Shown: piece by piece, positions 15,597 through 24,101 of the stretch
How positions within the stretch are numbered: the first letter of the stretch is position 1
Layout: the number at the start of each line of letters is the position of its first letter
Assembly (NCBI GenBank): GCA_946410305.1
Contig: CAMJZV010000009.1
Location: 1-64,000, forward strand
DNA: 64,000 nt
Direction: 5' to 3'
Source of the DNA: an uncultured Prevotellaceae bacterium
GTDB lineage: Bacteria > Bacteroidota > Bacteroidia > Bacteroidales > Bacteroidaceae
Program-made: the position numbers and the translations under genes
Notes under the pieces: model-generated
Databases searched by the model: none
Told to the model about the DNA's origin: nothing
The model's input: only the letters and a program-made list of their open reading frames with translations

Positions 15597-16529
15597 ATGC
15601 AGAAATTGAAGACACTTGCAATACTGACAATAGCAACAATATGCGCCATCCCATCCATGGGACAAGACCTATTGGCACGTCAGGCTCCCATAGACCGAAA
15701 GATGAAAGCAGTCGACAGCGTAGCGCTGCAGCGACTGATATTTACCGAGAATTACGAATCGCCCGCTGAAGACCTCTATGAGGACTGGAGCAACAAATAT
15801 GCACACCACGAGACGGCGCTGCCCGACTCCTTCCGCATCTCGCTGAAAGACTTCTGCATGCCTACCGACAGTCGTGTGCTGACCAGCAACTTTGGTGCCC
15901 GTTGGGGACGCCAGCATAAGGGTCTCGACATCAAGGTGTATATTGGTGATACCATCCGTGCAGCTTTCTCTGGTAAAGTACGCGTAGTACGTTACGAGCG
16001 TCGCGGCTATGGTAAATATGTCGTTATCCGTCACTACAATGGTTTGGAGACTATCTACGGTCACCTGTCAGCTCAGCTGGTAGAGGAAGATCAGGAGGTA
16101 CGTGCCGGTGAGGCTATCGGACTGGGTGGTAATACTGGTCGCAGCACAGGTTCGCACCTGCACTTTGAGACACGTCTCTGCGGTGTAGCCCTGAACCCCG
16201 CGCTGATGTTCGACTTCCGCAATCAGGATGTCGTCGACGACTACTATATGTTCCATAAGGACACCTATCAGAGCGAGTCGCTCATTGCAACCCGTCTGCG
16301 TGGTGTTGGTGGCAGAAGTTTTGGCGAGGGTGGCGAAGATGCTGAGTTGGCCTCAGCAGCGCCTGCTGCAAGCTATCAGCGTGAGTCGCGCTTCCACAAG
16401 GTTCGCAAGGGTGAGACGCTCTACTCTATCGCCCGCAAGCGTGGCACGACTGTCAATGCCATTATGAAGCTGAACCACCTGAAGAAGTCTTCGAAACTGC
16501 AGCCTGGTCAGATTCTGAAATTCAACTAA
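15597..16529 (+). CDS. M23 family peptidoglycan endopeptidase with LysM domain
   Basis: 310 residues with signal peptide (ending IPSMGQ). Residues ~95-205 are an M23 zinc-peptidase domain: NFGARWGRQHKGLDIKVYIGD (H and D ligands), YGHLSAQLVEEDQEVRAGEAIGLGGNTGRSTGSHLHFE (H-x-H). Residues ~262-310 are a LysM domain (FHKVRKGETLYSIARKRGTTVNAIMKLNHLKKSSKLQPGQILKF). It would cut peptide cross-links in the cell wall. All metal ligands are present, so it is probably active. It converges on the cell-shape operon, fitting a wall-remodelling role. Confidence 0.92.
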   Translation: MQKLKTLAILTIATICAIPSMGQDLLARQAPIDRKMKAVDSVALQRLIFTENYESPAEDLYEDWSNKYAHHETALPDSFRISLKDFCMPTDSRVLTSNFGARWGRQHKGLDIKVYIGDTIRAAFSGKVRVVRYERRGYGKYVVIRHYNGLETIYGHLSAQLVEEDQEVRAGEAIGLGGNTGRSTGSHLHFETRLCGVALNPALMFDFRNQDVVDDYYMFHKDTYQSESLIATRLRGVGGRSFGEGGEDAELASAAPAASYQRESRFHKVRKGETLYSIARKRGTTVNAIMKLNHLKKSSKLQPGQILKFN

Positions 16530-16572
16530 ACCACGAAGGTTATTTTCGACCACGAATTATACGAATAAATCA

Positions 16573-16604
16573 GGAGCATCCAAACGGGTGCTCCTTTTAT
16601 TTAT
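16573..16604. terminator. Terminator between convergent genes
   Basis: GGAGCATCC (16573-16581) pairs with GGGTGCTCC (16586-16594) and is followed by TTTTATTTAT. It ends the M23 gene and lies just beyond the rodA stop, so may act in both directions. Confidence 0.75.
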
Positions 16605-18058
16605 GACAATCGACGTGAGGCATCTAGTCGCAGGAAGATGAACAACAGCAGGGTGAAGCCCCACAGCGAGGAACCGCCATAGCTGAAGAACGGCAGCGGA
16701 ATACCAATGACGGGTGTCAGTCCGAGCACCATGCCCACATTAATAAATACGTGGAAGAGGAATATGCTTAGCACGCAATAGCCATAGACCCTACCAAAGC
16801 GCATGGGTTGGCGTTCTGACAGATAGATGAGGCGCCAGATGAGTGCCAGAAACAGCAGCAAAACACCGGCAGAGCCCAGGAACCCCTCTTCCTCGCCTAC
16901 AGTACAGAAGATGAAGTCGGTATCCTGCTCAGGAACAAACTTCAGTTTGGTCTGCGTGCCATTAAGGAAGCCTTTGCCCTCCAAGCCACCAGAACCGATG
17001 GCAATCTCCGACTGGTGGACGTTATAGCCAGCACCACGCAAGTCCTCGTCAAGCCCCAGCAGCACATTGATGCGGGAACGCTGGTGAGGTTCCATGACGT
17101 TCTGCATGATGAAGTCAGCACCATAGTAGAACAGTCCTGACCCCAAGGCAAAGAGCGCAATAAAGAAGTAGTTACGGATGCGCGAGGAGAGTGCCTGGAA
17201 GAGCAGATAGCCAATCATGATAGCCACCTGCGCTATCTGTATGTAAACGATATTGATGCCGAAGTCTAACAAAGGTAATGAGAGCAGGGTGACTGCCGCT
17301 GAACACAGCAGCATGCGCCACGCCAATTTGCGGTGACAGTAGATCCATACCATGCCGATGGAGAACAATTGGATGAGCACCATGACGGAGAAAGGGCCTA
17401 CCATGGCTGGCGATGACGCCAACGGAACGTCGGCAAAGCGGATGCCCACGACAAAATAGACCACCATGGCGACACCCGTAAAGAGGATGCTGCCCGGCAT
17501 GCCCTCGCGATAGAACATGAGGAAGAAAGAGAGATAGACCAGTGCCGATCCCGTCTCACGCTGCAGGACGATACACACCATCGGCAACAAGATGATGAGC
17601 AGTGCCGCACCAAAATGGCGCCACTGCTGGATGTTATAGCCATAGGTAGACATGAGTTTGGCGAGTGCCAGTGCAGTGGCAAACTTCGCAAACTCAGCAG
17701 GTTGCAGGCGCAGCGGGCCCAATACCAGCCACGATCGTGAGCCCTTGATGCTGTGCGGATTGAAGATGGTGGCAAAGAGCAATAGCAACAGCAGGGCATA
17801 GATGACATAAGAGAAGGTGTCGTAGATGCGGTCGTCCAACAGCAGGACTACCATACCCAGAACGATGCTGGTGGCTATCCAGACAATCTGCATGCCAGAG
17901 CGCGTAGACAGCGAGAAGATGTCGGTCTCACCATACGAGTAGCTGGCTCCGCAGACGCTAATCCAGCCAAACGACAACAGGGCGATGTAGATAATCACCG
18001 TCCACCAGTCGATATTGCGTAGCACGCTCTGTTGTCTATTATCTGCTTGTTGAGCCAT
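16601..18058 (-). CDS. rodA: Rod-shape-determining protein RodA (SEDS glycosyltransferase)
   Basis: 485 residues from ATG 18058 (MAQQADNRQQSVLRNIDWW); the frame opens at 18172 inside mrdA but the start here, overlapping mrdA by 20 bases, gives the normal N-terminus. About ten membrane spans with SEDS signatures: GSRSWLVLGPLRLQPAEFAKFA, GAGYNVHQSEIAIGSGGLEGKGFLNGTQTKLKFVPEQDTDFIFCTVGEEEGFLG and GIPLPFFSYGGSS. It polymerises lipid II into glycan strands for side-wall growth with the PBP2 encoded just upstream. Last gene of the shape operon. Confidence 0.95.
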   Translation of the reverse strand: MAQQADNRQQSVLRNIDWWTVIIYIALLSFGWISVCGASYSYGETDIFSLSTRSGMQIVWIATSIVLGMVVLLLDDRIYDTFSYVIYALLLLLLFATIFNPHSIKGSRSWLVLGPLRLQPAEFAKFATALALAKLMSTYGYNIQQWRHFGAALLIILLPMVCIVLQRETGSALVYLSFFLMFYREGMPGSILFTGVAMVVYFVVGIRFADVPLASSPAMVGPFSVMVLIQLFSIGMVWIYCHRKLAWRMLLCSAAVTLLSLPLLDFGINIVYIQIAQVAIMIGYLLFQALSSRIRNYFFIALFALGSGLFYYGADFIMQNVMEPHQRSRINVLLGLDEDLRGAGYNVHQSEIAIGSGGLEGKGFLNGTQTKLKFVPEQDTDFIFCTVGEEEGFLGSAGVLLLFLALIWRLIYLSERQPMRFGRVYGYCVLSIFLFHVFINVGMVLGLTPVIGIPLPFFSYGGSSLWGFTLLLFIFLRLDASRRLS

Positions 18059-19892
18059 ATGAGATATGTCTGTTTTGGAATTCCTCAGCCTTCTTCTGGG
18101 AAGCCTCCGAGAGTTTCCCGTTGATATACTGTTCCATGATAAGTCCGCCGATGGGCACACCGTAGGTGGCACCCCATCCGCCGTTCTCTACATAGACGGC
18201 AACGGCAATCTTCGGCTTATCCATTGGAGCGAAGCCCATGAATACAGAGTGATCGTGACCACGGTTCTGAGCAGTACCCGTCTTGCCACACGCCATAAAG
18301 TCGTACTTGGCCAGTTCATGGCAGGTACCACCTGTCGCAGAAGCACGCATACCCTGAACGACATAGTCGTAGGAAGCCTTTGACGCCTTGGTATGGCGTG
18401 GATGCGTGTAGAGCGTATCGAGCTGTTCACCCTGGATGCGCTTCACCACGTGCGGTGTGATGAACCAGCCACGGTTGGCGATGGTAGCGCCAAGGTTGGC
18501 TATCTGCAGCGGTGTGGCGTTGACCTCACCCTGTCCGATGGCAATAGAAATAATGGTCAGACCGTTCCAAGAACCCTTATAGGCCTTATCGTAGAACTCT
18601 GCATTGGGAATCAGGCCGCGCTTCTCGCCAGGCAGATCGATGCCCAGCTTATAGCCAAAGCCCATGCTGACCATATAGTCGCGCCACGTGTTCATGGCAT
18701 TCTGTACACTGCCATACTTGTTCTTCGCACCTATCATATAATAGAGGCCCCAGCAGAAGTAACCGTTACACGAGGTCGACAAGGCCGGTACGAGGGGCAA
18801 TGGCGAAGCATGGCCGTGACAGCCTACGTGCAGTCCGCGATAGTTGAAGCCGTGACCGCAAGGATATGCCGTATGTGTGGGATGAATGATGCCCTCAGTC
18901 ATGAACGTCAGACCCTGTGTGGTCTTGAAGGTCGATCCTGGCGGATACTGTCCCATGATGCTACGGTTCAGCAGCGGTTTCCACACGTTCTGGCTCAGTA
19001 GCCGGTGACTCCTGGAGCGCTGGCGGCCCACCATCATGCGAGGGTCGTAGCTGGGCGACGACACCATGCACAGCACCTCGCCCGTCTTAGGTTCGATGGC
19101 AACGATAGAGCCTATCTTTCCTTCCATCAGTCGTTCGCCCAGCGCCTGCAGGTCGGCATCCAGCCCGAGGGTGAGGTTCTTACCCGCTACCGCACGGCGA
19201 TCGAAGCGCCCGTTCTGGTAACGGCCCTGCACACGACCATGGGCGTCACGCAACAGAATCTGCATGCCTTTCTCACCACGCAGCTGTTTCTCGTAGCTAC
19301 GCTCCACCCCCAACTTACCAATATAGTCGCCAGGCTGGTAGTAGTCATCCTCTTCGATGTCGGCAGGCGACACCTCAGCGACATCACCCAGCACATGAGC
19401 GGCAAAGGGGTAGCGGTATTGGCGGATACTGCGACGCTGGATATAAAAGCCAGGAAAGCGGAACATCTTCTCTTGGAAGACGCTAAAGTCTGCCTCCGAT
19501 AGCTGACTCATAAAGAGCTGTTGGGTAAAGCGAGAATAGCCAGGATTCTTGGAGCGGTCCTTGATGGCTTCCATGCGATGGTCAAAATCCTCACGTGTGA
19601 TGTTCAGCGCCTCACAGAGATCAAGGGTATCCAGATGATCTTTAGCCTCGTTCATCACCACCATGATGTCGTATGCCGGCTGATTATATACAAGTAGTTT
19701 ACCGTTACGGTCGTATATACCACCACGTGACGGGTATTCAATCTTCTTGAGGAAAGCGTTAGAGTCGGCACTCTTTTTGTAGTCGTCGCTGGTAATCTGT
19801 AGCATGAAGAGACGAATGATATAGATCACTACGATGAGCAGTGCTACACCACCTATCACAAAGCGCCTATAATCTAACGAATAGTCCTTCAT
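18039..19892 (-). CDS. mrdA: Penicillin-binding protein 2 (elongation transpeptidase)
   Basis: 617 residues: one N-terminal membrane anchor (FVIGGVALLIVVIYIIRLFML), PBP dimerisation domain (GGIYDRNGKLLVYNQPAYDI) and a transpeptidase domain with the three catalytic motifs: PPGSTFKTT (Ser320), STSCNG and CGKTGTAQN. Cross-links peptidoglycan during elongation with RodA. Located between mreD and rodA, with a 20-base overlap with rodA, matching the conserved Bacteroidota order. Confidence 0.96.
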   Translation of the reverse strand: MKDYSLDYRRFVIGGVALLIVVIYIIRLFMLQITSDDYKKSADSNAFLKKIEYPSRGGIYDRNGKLLVYNQPAYDIMVVMNEAKDHLDTLDLCEALNITREDFDHRMEAIKDRSKNPGYSRFTQQLFMSQLSEADFSVFQEKMFRFPGFYIQRRSIRQYRYPFAAHVLGDVAEVSPADIEEDDYYQPGDYIGKLGVERSYEKQLRGEKGMQILLRDAHGRVQGRYQNGRFDRRAVAGKNLTLGLDADLQALGERLMEGKIGSIVAIEPKTGEVLCMVSSPSYDPRMMVGRQRSRSHRLLSQNVWKPLLNRSIMGQYPPGSTFKTTQGLTFMTEGIIHPTHTAYPCGHGFNYRGLHVGCHGHASPLPLVPALSTSCNGYFCWGLYYMIGAKNKYGSVQNAMNTWRDYMVSMGFGYKLGIDLPGEKRGLIPNAEFYDKAYKGSWNGLTIISIAIGQGEVNATPLQIANLGATIANRGWFITPHVVKRIQGEQLDTLYTHPRHTKASKASYDYVVQGMRASATGGTCHELAKYDFMACGKTGTAQNRGHDHSVFMGFAPMDKPKIAVAVYVENGGWGATYGVPIGGLIMEQYINGKLSEASQKKAEEFQNRHISYGSTSR

Positions 19893-19913
19893 AGCACTTC
19901 ACAAACTCCAGGA

Positions 19914-20414
19914 TCAATGTCCTCTACCAATCTCAAGGGTAAAGATCAGCACCAAAGTAATAAGGCTGCTGCCAACCACACACATCAGCCAATAGAGGGC
20001 ATTGAAGAAAGTAAACATCTCCAAGCTATAGAACAATAGGCAATAGACCAATACAATGGGGATGATATAGTAGGCATACTTTACAGGACCAAGCGTCACC
20101 AACGACGGTTTCAGATTGTCGGCAGAGTCACGGGGCACATACAGCTCCAGATAATGGGGCTGAATGGCAGCAATAACTGTCAGCGATGCTGCTGCCAGTC
20201 CTGGCGTATTCGAGAAGATATCTATAAGCAGGCCCAGCAGGAAGCTCCACACCAACACCGCCCACTTCTCGTGGTTACGTGGGAACATCGTCACGAAGTA
20301 GACATAGAGCAGTGGTGTAGCATAGTGGAACAGATGGATGCGTCCTAACACCAGAACCTGTGCCAGGAAGAACAGGGCGAACCACCCTAACCGTTTCAAG
20401 AAATCTGCAGACAT
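19914..20414 (-). CDS. mreD: Rod-shape-determining protein MreD
   Basis: 166 residues with five to six hydrophobic spans and a conserved-looking QVLVLGRIHLFHYATPLLYVYFV start and LLIDIFSNTPGLAAASL segment as in Bacteroidota MreD. Inner-membrane member of the elongasome linking MreC to MreB. Placed eight bases after mreC and 21 bases before mrdA in one operon. Confidence 0.88.
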   Translation of the reverse strand: MSADFLKRLGWFALFFLAQVLVLGRIHLFHYATPLLYVYFVTMFPRNHEKWAVLVWSFLLGLLIDIFSNTPGLAAASLTVIAAIQPHYLELYVPRDSADNLKPSLVTLGPVKYAYYIIPIVLVYCLLFYSLEMFTFFNALYWLMCVVGSSLITLVLIFTLEIGRGH

Positions 20415-20422
20415 CCTTTATA

Positions 20423-21292
20423 CTATTCTCTTACATTTAATTTCAGCGAGTCGCGGGCAGCCTGCATGAGACGCATGCGGGCAGCAATAGAGCGGTCACT
20501 GATAACAACGACATCACGCAGATTGCCAAAGTCTGTTGTGAGACGAACCTTCAACTTATACGAAAGTCCATCACGGGCATTATATACCTCTACAATCTGT
20601 CCGACGAGTACACCCGGTGGGAAGATGCTTGAATAGCCATTCGTCTCCACCCAGTCGCCACGTTTAAAACGAGCATGACGAGGAATATCCTCAACATACG
20701 CATAGGCTGCATCTTCGCCATACCAGCGCAACACGCCAAAATAGCCATATCCACGGATGGCACAGCTGATGCGCGACGCATGAGTGTTCAACACAGGAAT
20801 AACGACGCTATAGTGATCAGACACCAAATAGGTAACACCTACCACGCCACGACCACAGGCTACGCCCATGCCAACATCGACACCATCTGCCGAGCCTTTA
20901 TCAATGGTCATCATATTGTCCATCTTAACCAACTCGTTGCTTACCACCTTGGCGGCAATGAGTTGGTAGCGGCTCAGCGAGTCAAGACCCTGTTGCTCTT
21001 GTTCATCCATCTTCTGAGTAGCCTCAGCATACAGACGACGCAGCTGAGTGACCTGACGCTCCAAATAATAGTTACGGAGCGTCAAGTCCTCATTCACTTT
21101 CGTCAATGAGAAGTATGACTCCACGGCTGATGTCCACTGATAAAAGCGGCCCACCAGCGCATTGGCTGACGAGAACCATACGCTGTTCTGATAGCTATTA
21201 TAGCTAAACAGCAGCGAGAGGCTCACCGCCTCTAGAAATAGGAAAATCAGCCAATGGTAGTGGTGTCTGAGGAACTCTAGAAGATTCTTCAT
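20423..21292 (-). CDS. mreC: Rod-shape-determining protein MreC
   Basis: 289 residues: an N-terminal membrane span (YHWLIFLFLEAVSLSLLF), a coiled-coil (VNEDLTLRNYYLERQVTQLRRLYAEATQKMDEQEQQ) and the beta-rich MreC domain (AAKVVSNELVKMDNMMTIDKGSADGVDVGMGVACGRGVVGVTYLVSDHYSVVIPVL). It scaffolds the elongasome in the periplasm. Nine bases separate it from mreB upstream. Confidence 0.93.
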   Translation of the reverse strand: MKNLLEFLRHHYHWLIFLFLEAVSLSLLFSYNSYQNSVWFSSANALVGRFYQWTSAVESYFSLTKVNEDLTLRNYYLERQVTQLRRLYAEATQKMDEQEQQGLDSLSRYQLIAAKVVSNELVKMDNMMTIDKGSADGVDVGMGVACGRGVVGVTYLVSDHYSVVIPVLNTHASRISCAIRGYGYFGVLRWYGEDAAYAYVEDIPRHARFKRGDWVETNGYSSIFPPGVLVGQIVEVYNARDGLSYKLKVRLTTDFGNLRDVVVISDRSIAARMRLMQAARDSLKLNVRE

Positions 21293-21301
21293 GCTAAACC
21301 A

Positions 21302-22324
21302 CTATCGCATCAAGAATGTGAAACGGTTCACATTCTTCAGAGCAATACCAGCACCCTTAGCTACTGAGTGCAACGGATCTTCTGCGATATGGAAGGGAAT
21401 ATTGATCTTAGCCTCCAGACGGCGATCCAAGCCACGCAGCAGAGCGCCACCGCCAGCCAGCCAGATACCGTTCTTCACGATGTCGGCATATAGCTCAGGA
21501 GGTGTATTCTCCAGAGCAGAAAGTACGGCGTTCTCAATTTTCGCAACAGTCTTGTCCAGACAGTGAGCAATCTCCTGATAGCATACAGGTACCTCCATAG
21601 GCAATGCAGTGATACGGTTTGGACCGTGAACAACATAGTCCTCAGGGGCGTCATCGCCCAGATCAGTCAATGCAGAACCTACGGCAATCTTGATGCGCTC
21701 AGCCATACGCTCAGAAACCTTCACATTGTGCTGACGAGACATATACTCCTGGATGTCAGCAGTCAGGTCGTCACCAGCAGTGCGGATAGAGTTGTTGCTG
21801 ACGATACCACCCAGCGAAATAACGGCAATCTCGGTAGAACCGCCACCAATATCAACAATCATGTTACCCTCTGGGGCCTCAACGTCAATACCAATACCGA
21901 TAGCAGCAGCCATCGGCTCAAAAATCAGATATACGTCACGGCCATCGGCATGCTCAGCACTATCACGTACAGCACGCAGCTCCACCTCAGTAGAACCTGA
22001 GGGAACGCCAATAACCATACGCAGTGAGGGCGAGAACAGGCGACTACCTGTGTGAACCATCTTAATGAGACCGCGCATCATCTGCTCACAGGCAGAGAAG
22101 TCGGCAATGACGCCATCGCGCAACGGACGAACGGTGCGGATGTTGTCGTGTGTCTTTTCATACATCATCTTAGCCCGAGAACCTACGGCAATCATCTTGT
22201 CGGTGTGGCGGTCAAGGGCTACTACTGACGGCTCGTCAACCACAATTTTATCATCACTGATAATAATTGTGTTAGCCGTTCCCAGGTCCATAGCTATCTC
22301 CTGGACAAAACTAAAAAAACCCAT
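21302..22324 (-). CDS. mreB: Rod-shape-determining protein MreB (actin homologue)
   Basis: 340 residues, usual length for MreB. ATP-binding signatures are intact: MDLGTANTIIISDDKIVVDEPSVVAL (phosphate 1), MIVDIGGGSTEIAVISLGGIV (phosphate 2) and IWLAGGGALLRGLDRRL (adenosine). Forms membrane-associated filaments that direct cell elongation. It follows purH by 30 bases in the operon; the gap contains AT-rich sequence of the TGACTATTTACTAT type also seen elsewhere as a dispersed repeat. Confidence 0.97.
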   Translation of the reverse strand: MGFFSFVQEIAMDLGTANTIIISDDKIVVDEPSVVALDRHTDKMIAVGSRAKMMYEKTHDNIRTVRPLRDGVIADFSACEQMMRGLIKMVHTGSRLFSPSLRMVIGVPSGSTEVELRAVRDSAEHADGRDVYLIFEPMAAAIGIGIDVEAPEGNMIVDIGGGSTEIAVISLGGIVSNNSIRTAGDDLTADIQEYMSRQHNVKVSERMAERIKIAVGSALTDLGDDAPEDYVVHGPNRITALPMEVPVCYQEIAHCLDKTVAKIENAVLSALENTPPELYADIVKNGIWLAGGGALLRGLDRRLEAKINIPFHIAEDPLHSVAKGAGIALKNVNRFTFLMR

Positions 22325-22354
22325 CTTAATAATTGACTATTTACTATCTACAAT

Positions 22355-22948
22355 TTACTTATTAAACCAAGCGTGAATGGCAGTATCATAGTGACTGCTG
22401 ACGCCAAAGGCACGAGTAGCAAACATACGACGCTGTTCCTTGGTGGTCTCTGCACCCTGCTTGTTCAGGATGTCCAGCAACACAGCGTATTCAGCCTTAG
22501 AAGGTACGATAACGACATCGTTGAAGTTCTTTGCACCGGCACGAATCAACGAGATACCGCCGATGTCGATCTTCTCGATGATATCCTCCTCACTGGCACC
22601 GCTGGCAACGGTCTGCTCAAAGGGATACAAGTCAACGATAACGAGGTCGATCTCAGGAATCTCGTACTGAGCCATCTGCTGGCGGTCACCCTCGTTGTCA
22701 CGACGACCCAGGATGCCACCGAATACTTTCGGGTGCAGGGTCTTCACACGACCACCGAGGATAGAAGGATACGTTGTCACGTTCTCCACCTTCTCGCAAG
22801 CGTAACCCAGACTCTCAATAAAGGTCTGCGTACCACCTGTAGACAAGAACTTCACACCCTCATCGTTCAACTTCTTCAACAACTCTTCCAGCCCATCCTT
22901 GTGGAAAACCGAGATGAGCGCAGTCTTAATTTTCTTTGTGTCTGCCAT
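22355..22948 (-). CDS. purH: IMP cyclohydrolase domain of PurH, stand-alone
   Basis: 197 residues covering only the N-terminal MGS-like IMP cyclohydrolase domain of PurH: KTALISVFHKDGLEELLKKL, STGGTQTFIESLG, RVKTLHPKVFGGILGRRDN, IDLVIVDLYPFEQT and EKIDIGGISLIRAGAKNF are all present. The AICAR transformylase domain (another ~300 residues in bifunctional PurH) is absent and does not follow in any frame, because mreB begins 30 bases later. The domain ends cleanly (HYDTAIHAWFNK), so it looks like a genuine single-domain enzyme closing the IMP ring rather than a frameshift. Transcribed with the mre genes, as in other Bacteroidota. Confidence 0.9.
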   Translation of the reverse strand: MADTKKIKTALISVFHKDGLEELLKKLNDEGVKFLSTGGTQTFIESLGYACEKVENVTTYPSILGGRVKTLHPKVFGGILGRRDNEGDRQQMAQYEIPEIDLVIVDLYPFEQTVASGASEEDIIEKIDIGGISLIRAGAKNFNDVVIVPSKAEYAVLLDILNKQGAETTKEQRRMFATRAFGVSSHYDTAIHAWFNK

Positions 22949-22955
22949 AAAAATG

Positions 22956-22991
22956 ATATAACGTTATATTCGAATTCGAGTTGCAAAATTA
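22956..22991 (-). promoter_or_regulatory. purH promoter with palindromic leader
   Basis: TAATTTTG on the minus strand (22984-22991) is the -7 element. The leader contains the perfect 14-base palindrome ATATAACGTTATAT (22956-22969) and CGAATTCG (22971-22978) between start site and ATG, a possible operator. Confidence 0.5.
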
Positions 22992-23071
22992 CAAAAAAAA
23001 GAGCACATCGCACAACGTTTCCACAAAAACTTTCTCAATACTGGCAAAATAATGCTATACATCAAGTCACC

Positions 23072-24025
23072 CTATAAAGTATAGGAGAGATTAACCAGCA
23101 GCGAAGAGGTAGACACATGATACTTGGCATAGCCAATATTCAGTTTAAAGCGCTCCAGTTCGATGCCGCCGCCAAGAGACAAACCGGCACCATGACTAGC
23201 AGAAGCGTCTTCGCCTTCATAAATCTTCATCTCACTGCTACGGCGGAAGTTATAACCTGCTGAAACAAAGACGGAAGTACCAAGACGAATGTCGGCACCC
23301 ACCGCGAGATGTTTGATGAACGCCTGATCCCAATTGTTCAGTCGAGCAAGAGTTGCATGCAATGTCAAAGGGGCATTCGGCAATTGCCGACTGACACCCA
23401 CCAACAGGTCAAGAGGAATGCGTTCGAAATCATCATCATAGGCTTTGATCTGTCCACCGAGGTTGCGTGCAACGGCAGACACCGACCAACCACGCTCCGT
23501 GTCCTGGTAGTTCAAGCCGAGGTCGACAGCAACAGCTGCCGACGAATAACTGCCAATGGTCGACGAGATGAAACGTCCCGTAATACCACCACTGATACGG
23601 TCGGAGAGCAGGTAGGCAAAGGAGCCTGCTAGTGCGATATCCTTGGGCGAGAAGGTGCCCGTCTGCTGGTTGGCAACGGTGGTCTCCTTGATTTCTCCAT
23701 ACGACATATACTGTCCGCTGACGCCCCACGAGGCCCGCTCCTTGTAGGCCTTGACAAATGAGGCCGAAGCAACGGTGCATCCCTCCATATAGGTCATGAA
23801 GTTGACGTTCAGCGTCTTGTCGGAGACACCCGTGATGAGGGCCGGATTATGGAAGATGACGGTGGCATCGTCGTTGGTCAGCGTCACATTGTCGCCACCC
23901 AGCGCAGCGACGTGTGCAGAGACGGGCAAGCGCAGAAAGCTATACACCTCCTGCGACTCCTGTGCTTGCATGCCTACGGCGAACAGCCAGCAGCCAATAG
24001 CCAACAATCCTTTCTTCATCATCAA
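23072..24025 (-). CDS. porQ: Type IX secretion system protein PorQ
   Basis: 317 residues, signal peptide (ending AVGMQAQ; the start could be any of three successive ATGs), then an outer-membrane beta-barrel of the PorV/PorQ group: YSFLRLPVSAHVAALGGDNVTLTNDDATVIFHNPALI is the diagnostic N-terminus. PorQ is part of the type IX shuttle/attachment complex that releases proteins bearing C-terminal sorting domains; proteins in this window carry such tails. The signal-peptide region (23970-24010) is built of AGCCA-rich repeats (GCCAGCAGCCAATAGCCAAC). Confidence 0.85.
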   Translation of the reverse strand: MMMKKGLLAIGCWLFAVGMQAQESQEVYSFLRLPVSAHVAALGGDNVTLTNDDATVIFHNPALITGVSDKTLNVNFMTYMEGCTVASASFVKAYKERASWGVSGQYMSYGEIKETTVANQQTGTFSPKDIALAGSFAYLLSDRISGGITGRFISSTIGSYSSAAVAVDLGLNYQDTERGWSVSAVARNLGGQIKAYDDDFERIPLDLLVGVSRQLPNAPLTLHATLARLNNWDQAFIKHLAVGADIRLGTSVFVSAGYNFRRSSEMKIYEGEDASASHGAGLSLGGGIELERFKLNIGYAKYHVSTSSLLVNLSYTL

Positions 24026-24053
24026 TAATAACGGAGAAGTTAAGAAAAAATTA

Positions 24054-24083
24054 TGAGACCACCAAAAATTATTGGTGGCCTCA
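24054..24083 (-). terminator. Terminator of the DASS symporter gene
   Basis: TGAGGCCACCAA / TTGGTGGTCTCA hairpin followed on the minus strand by a T-run, 18 bases after the stop at 24102. Confidence 0.8.
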
Positions 24084-24101
24084 CTATTTTATCTATAAGA
24101 A

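Noticed and set aside
22355..22948. purH as a frameshifted pseudogene
   Set aside because: The domain ends cleanly, all cyclohydrolase motifs are intact and no transformylase sequence follows in another frame.
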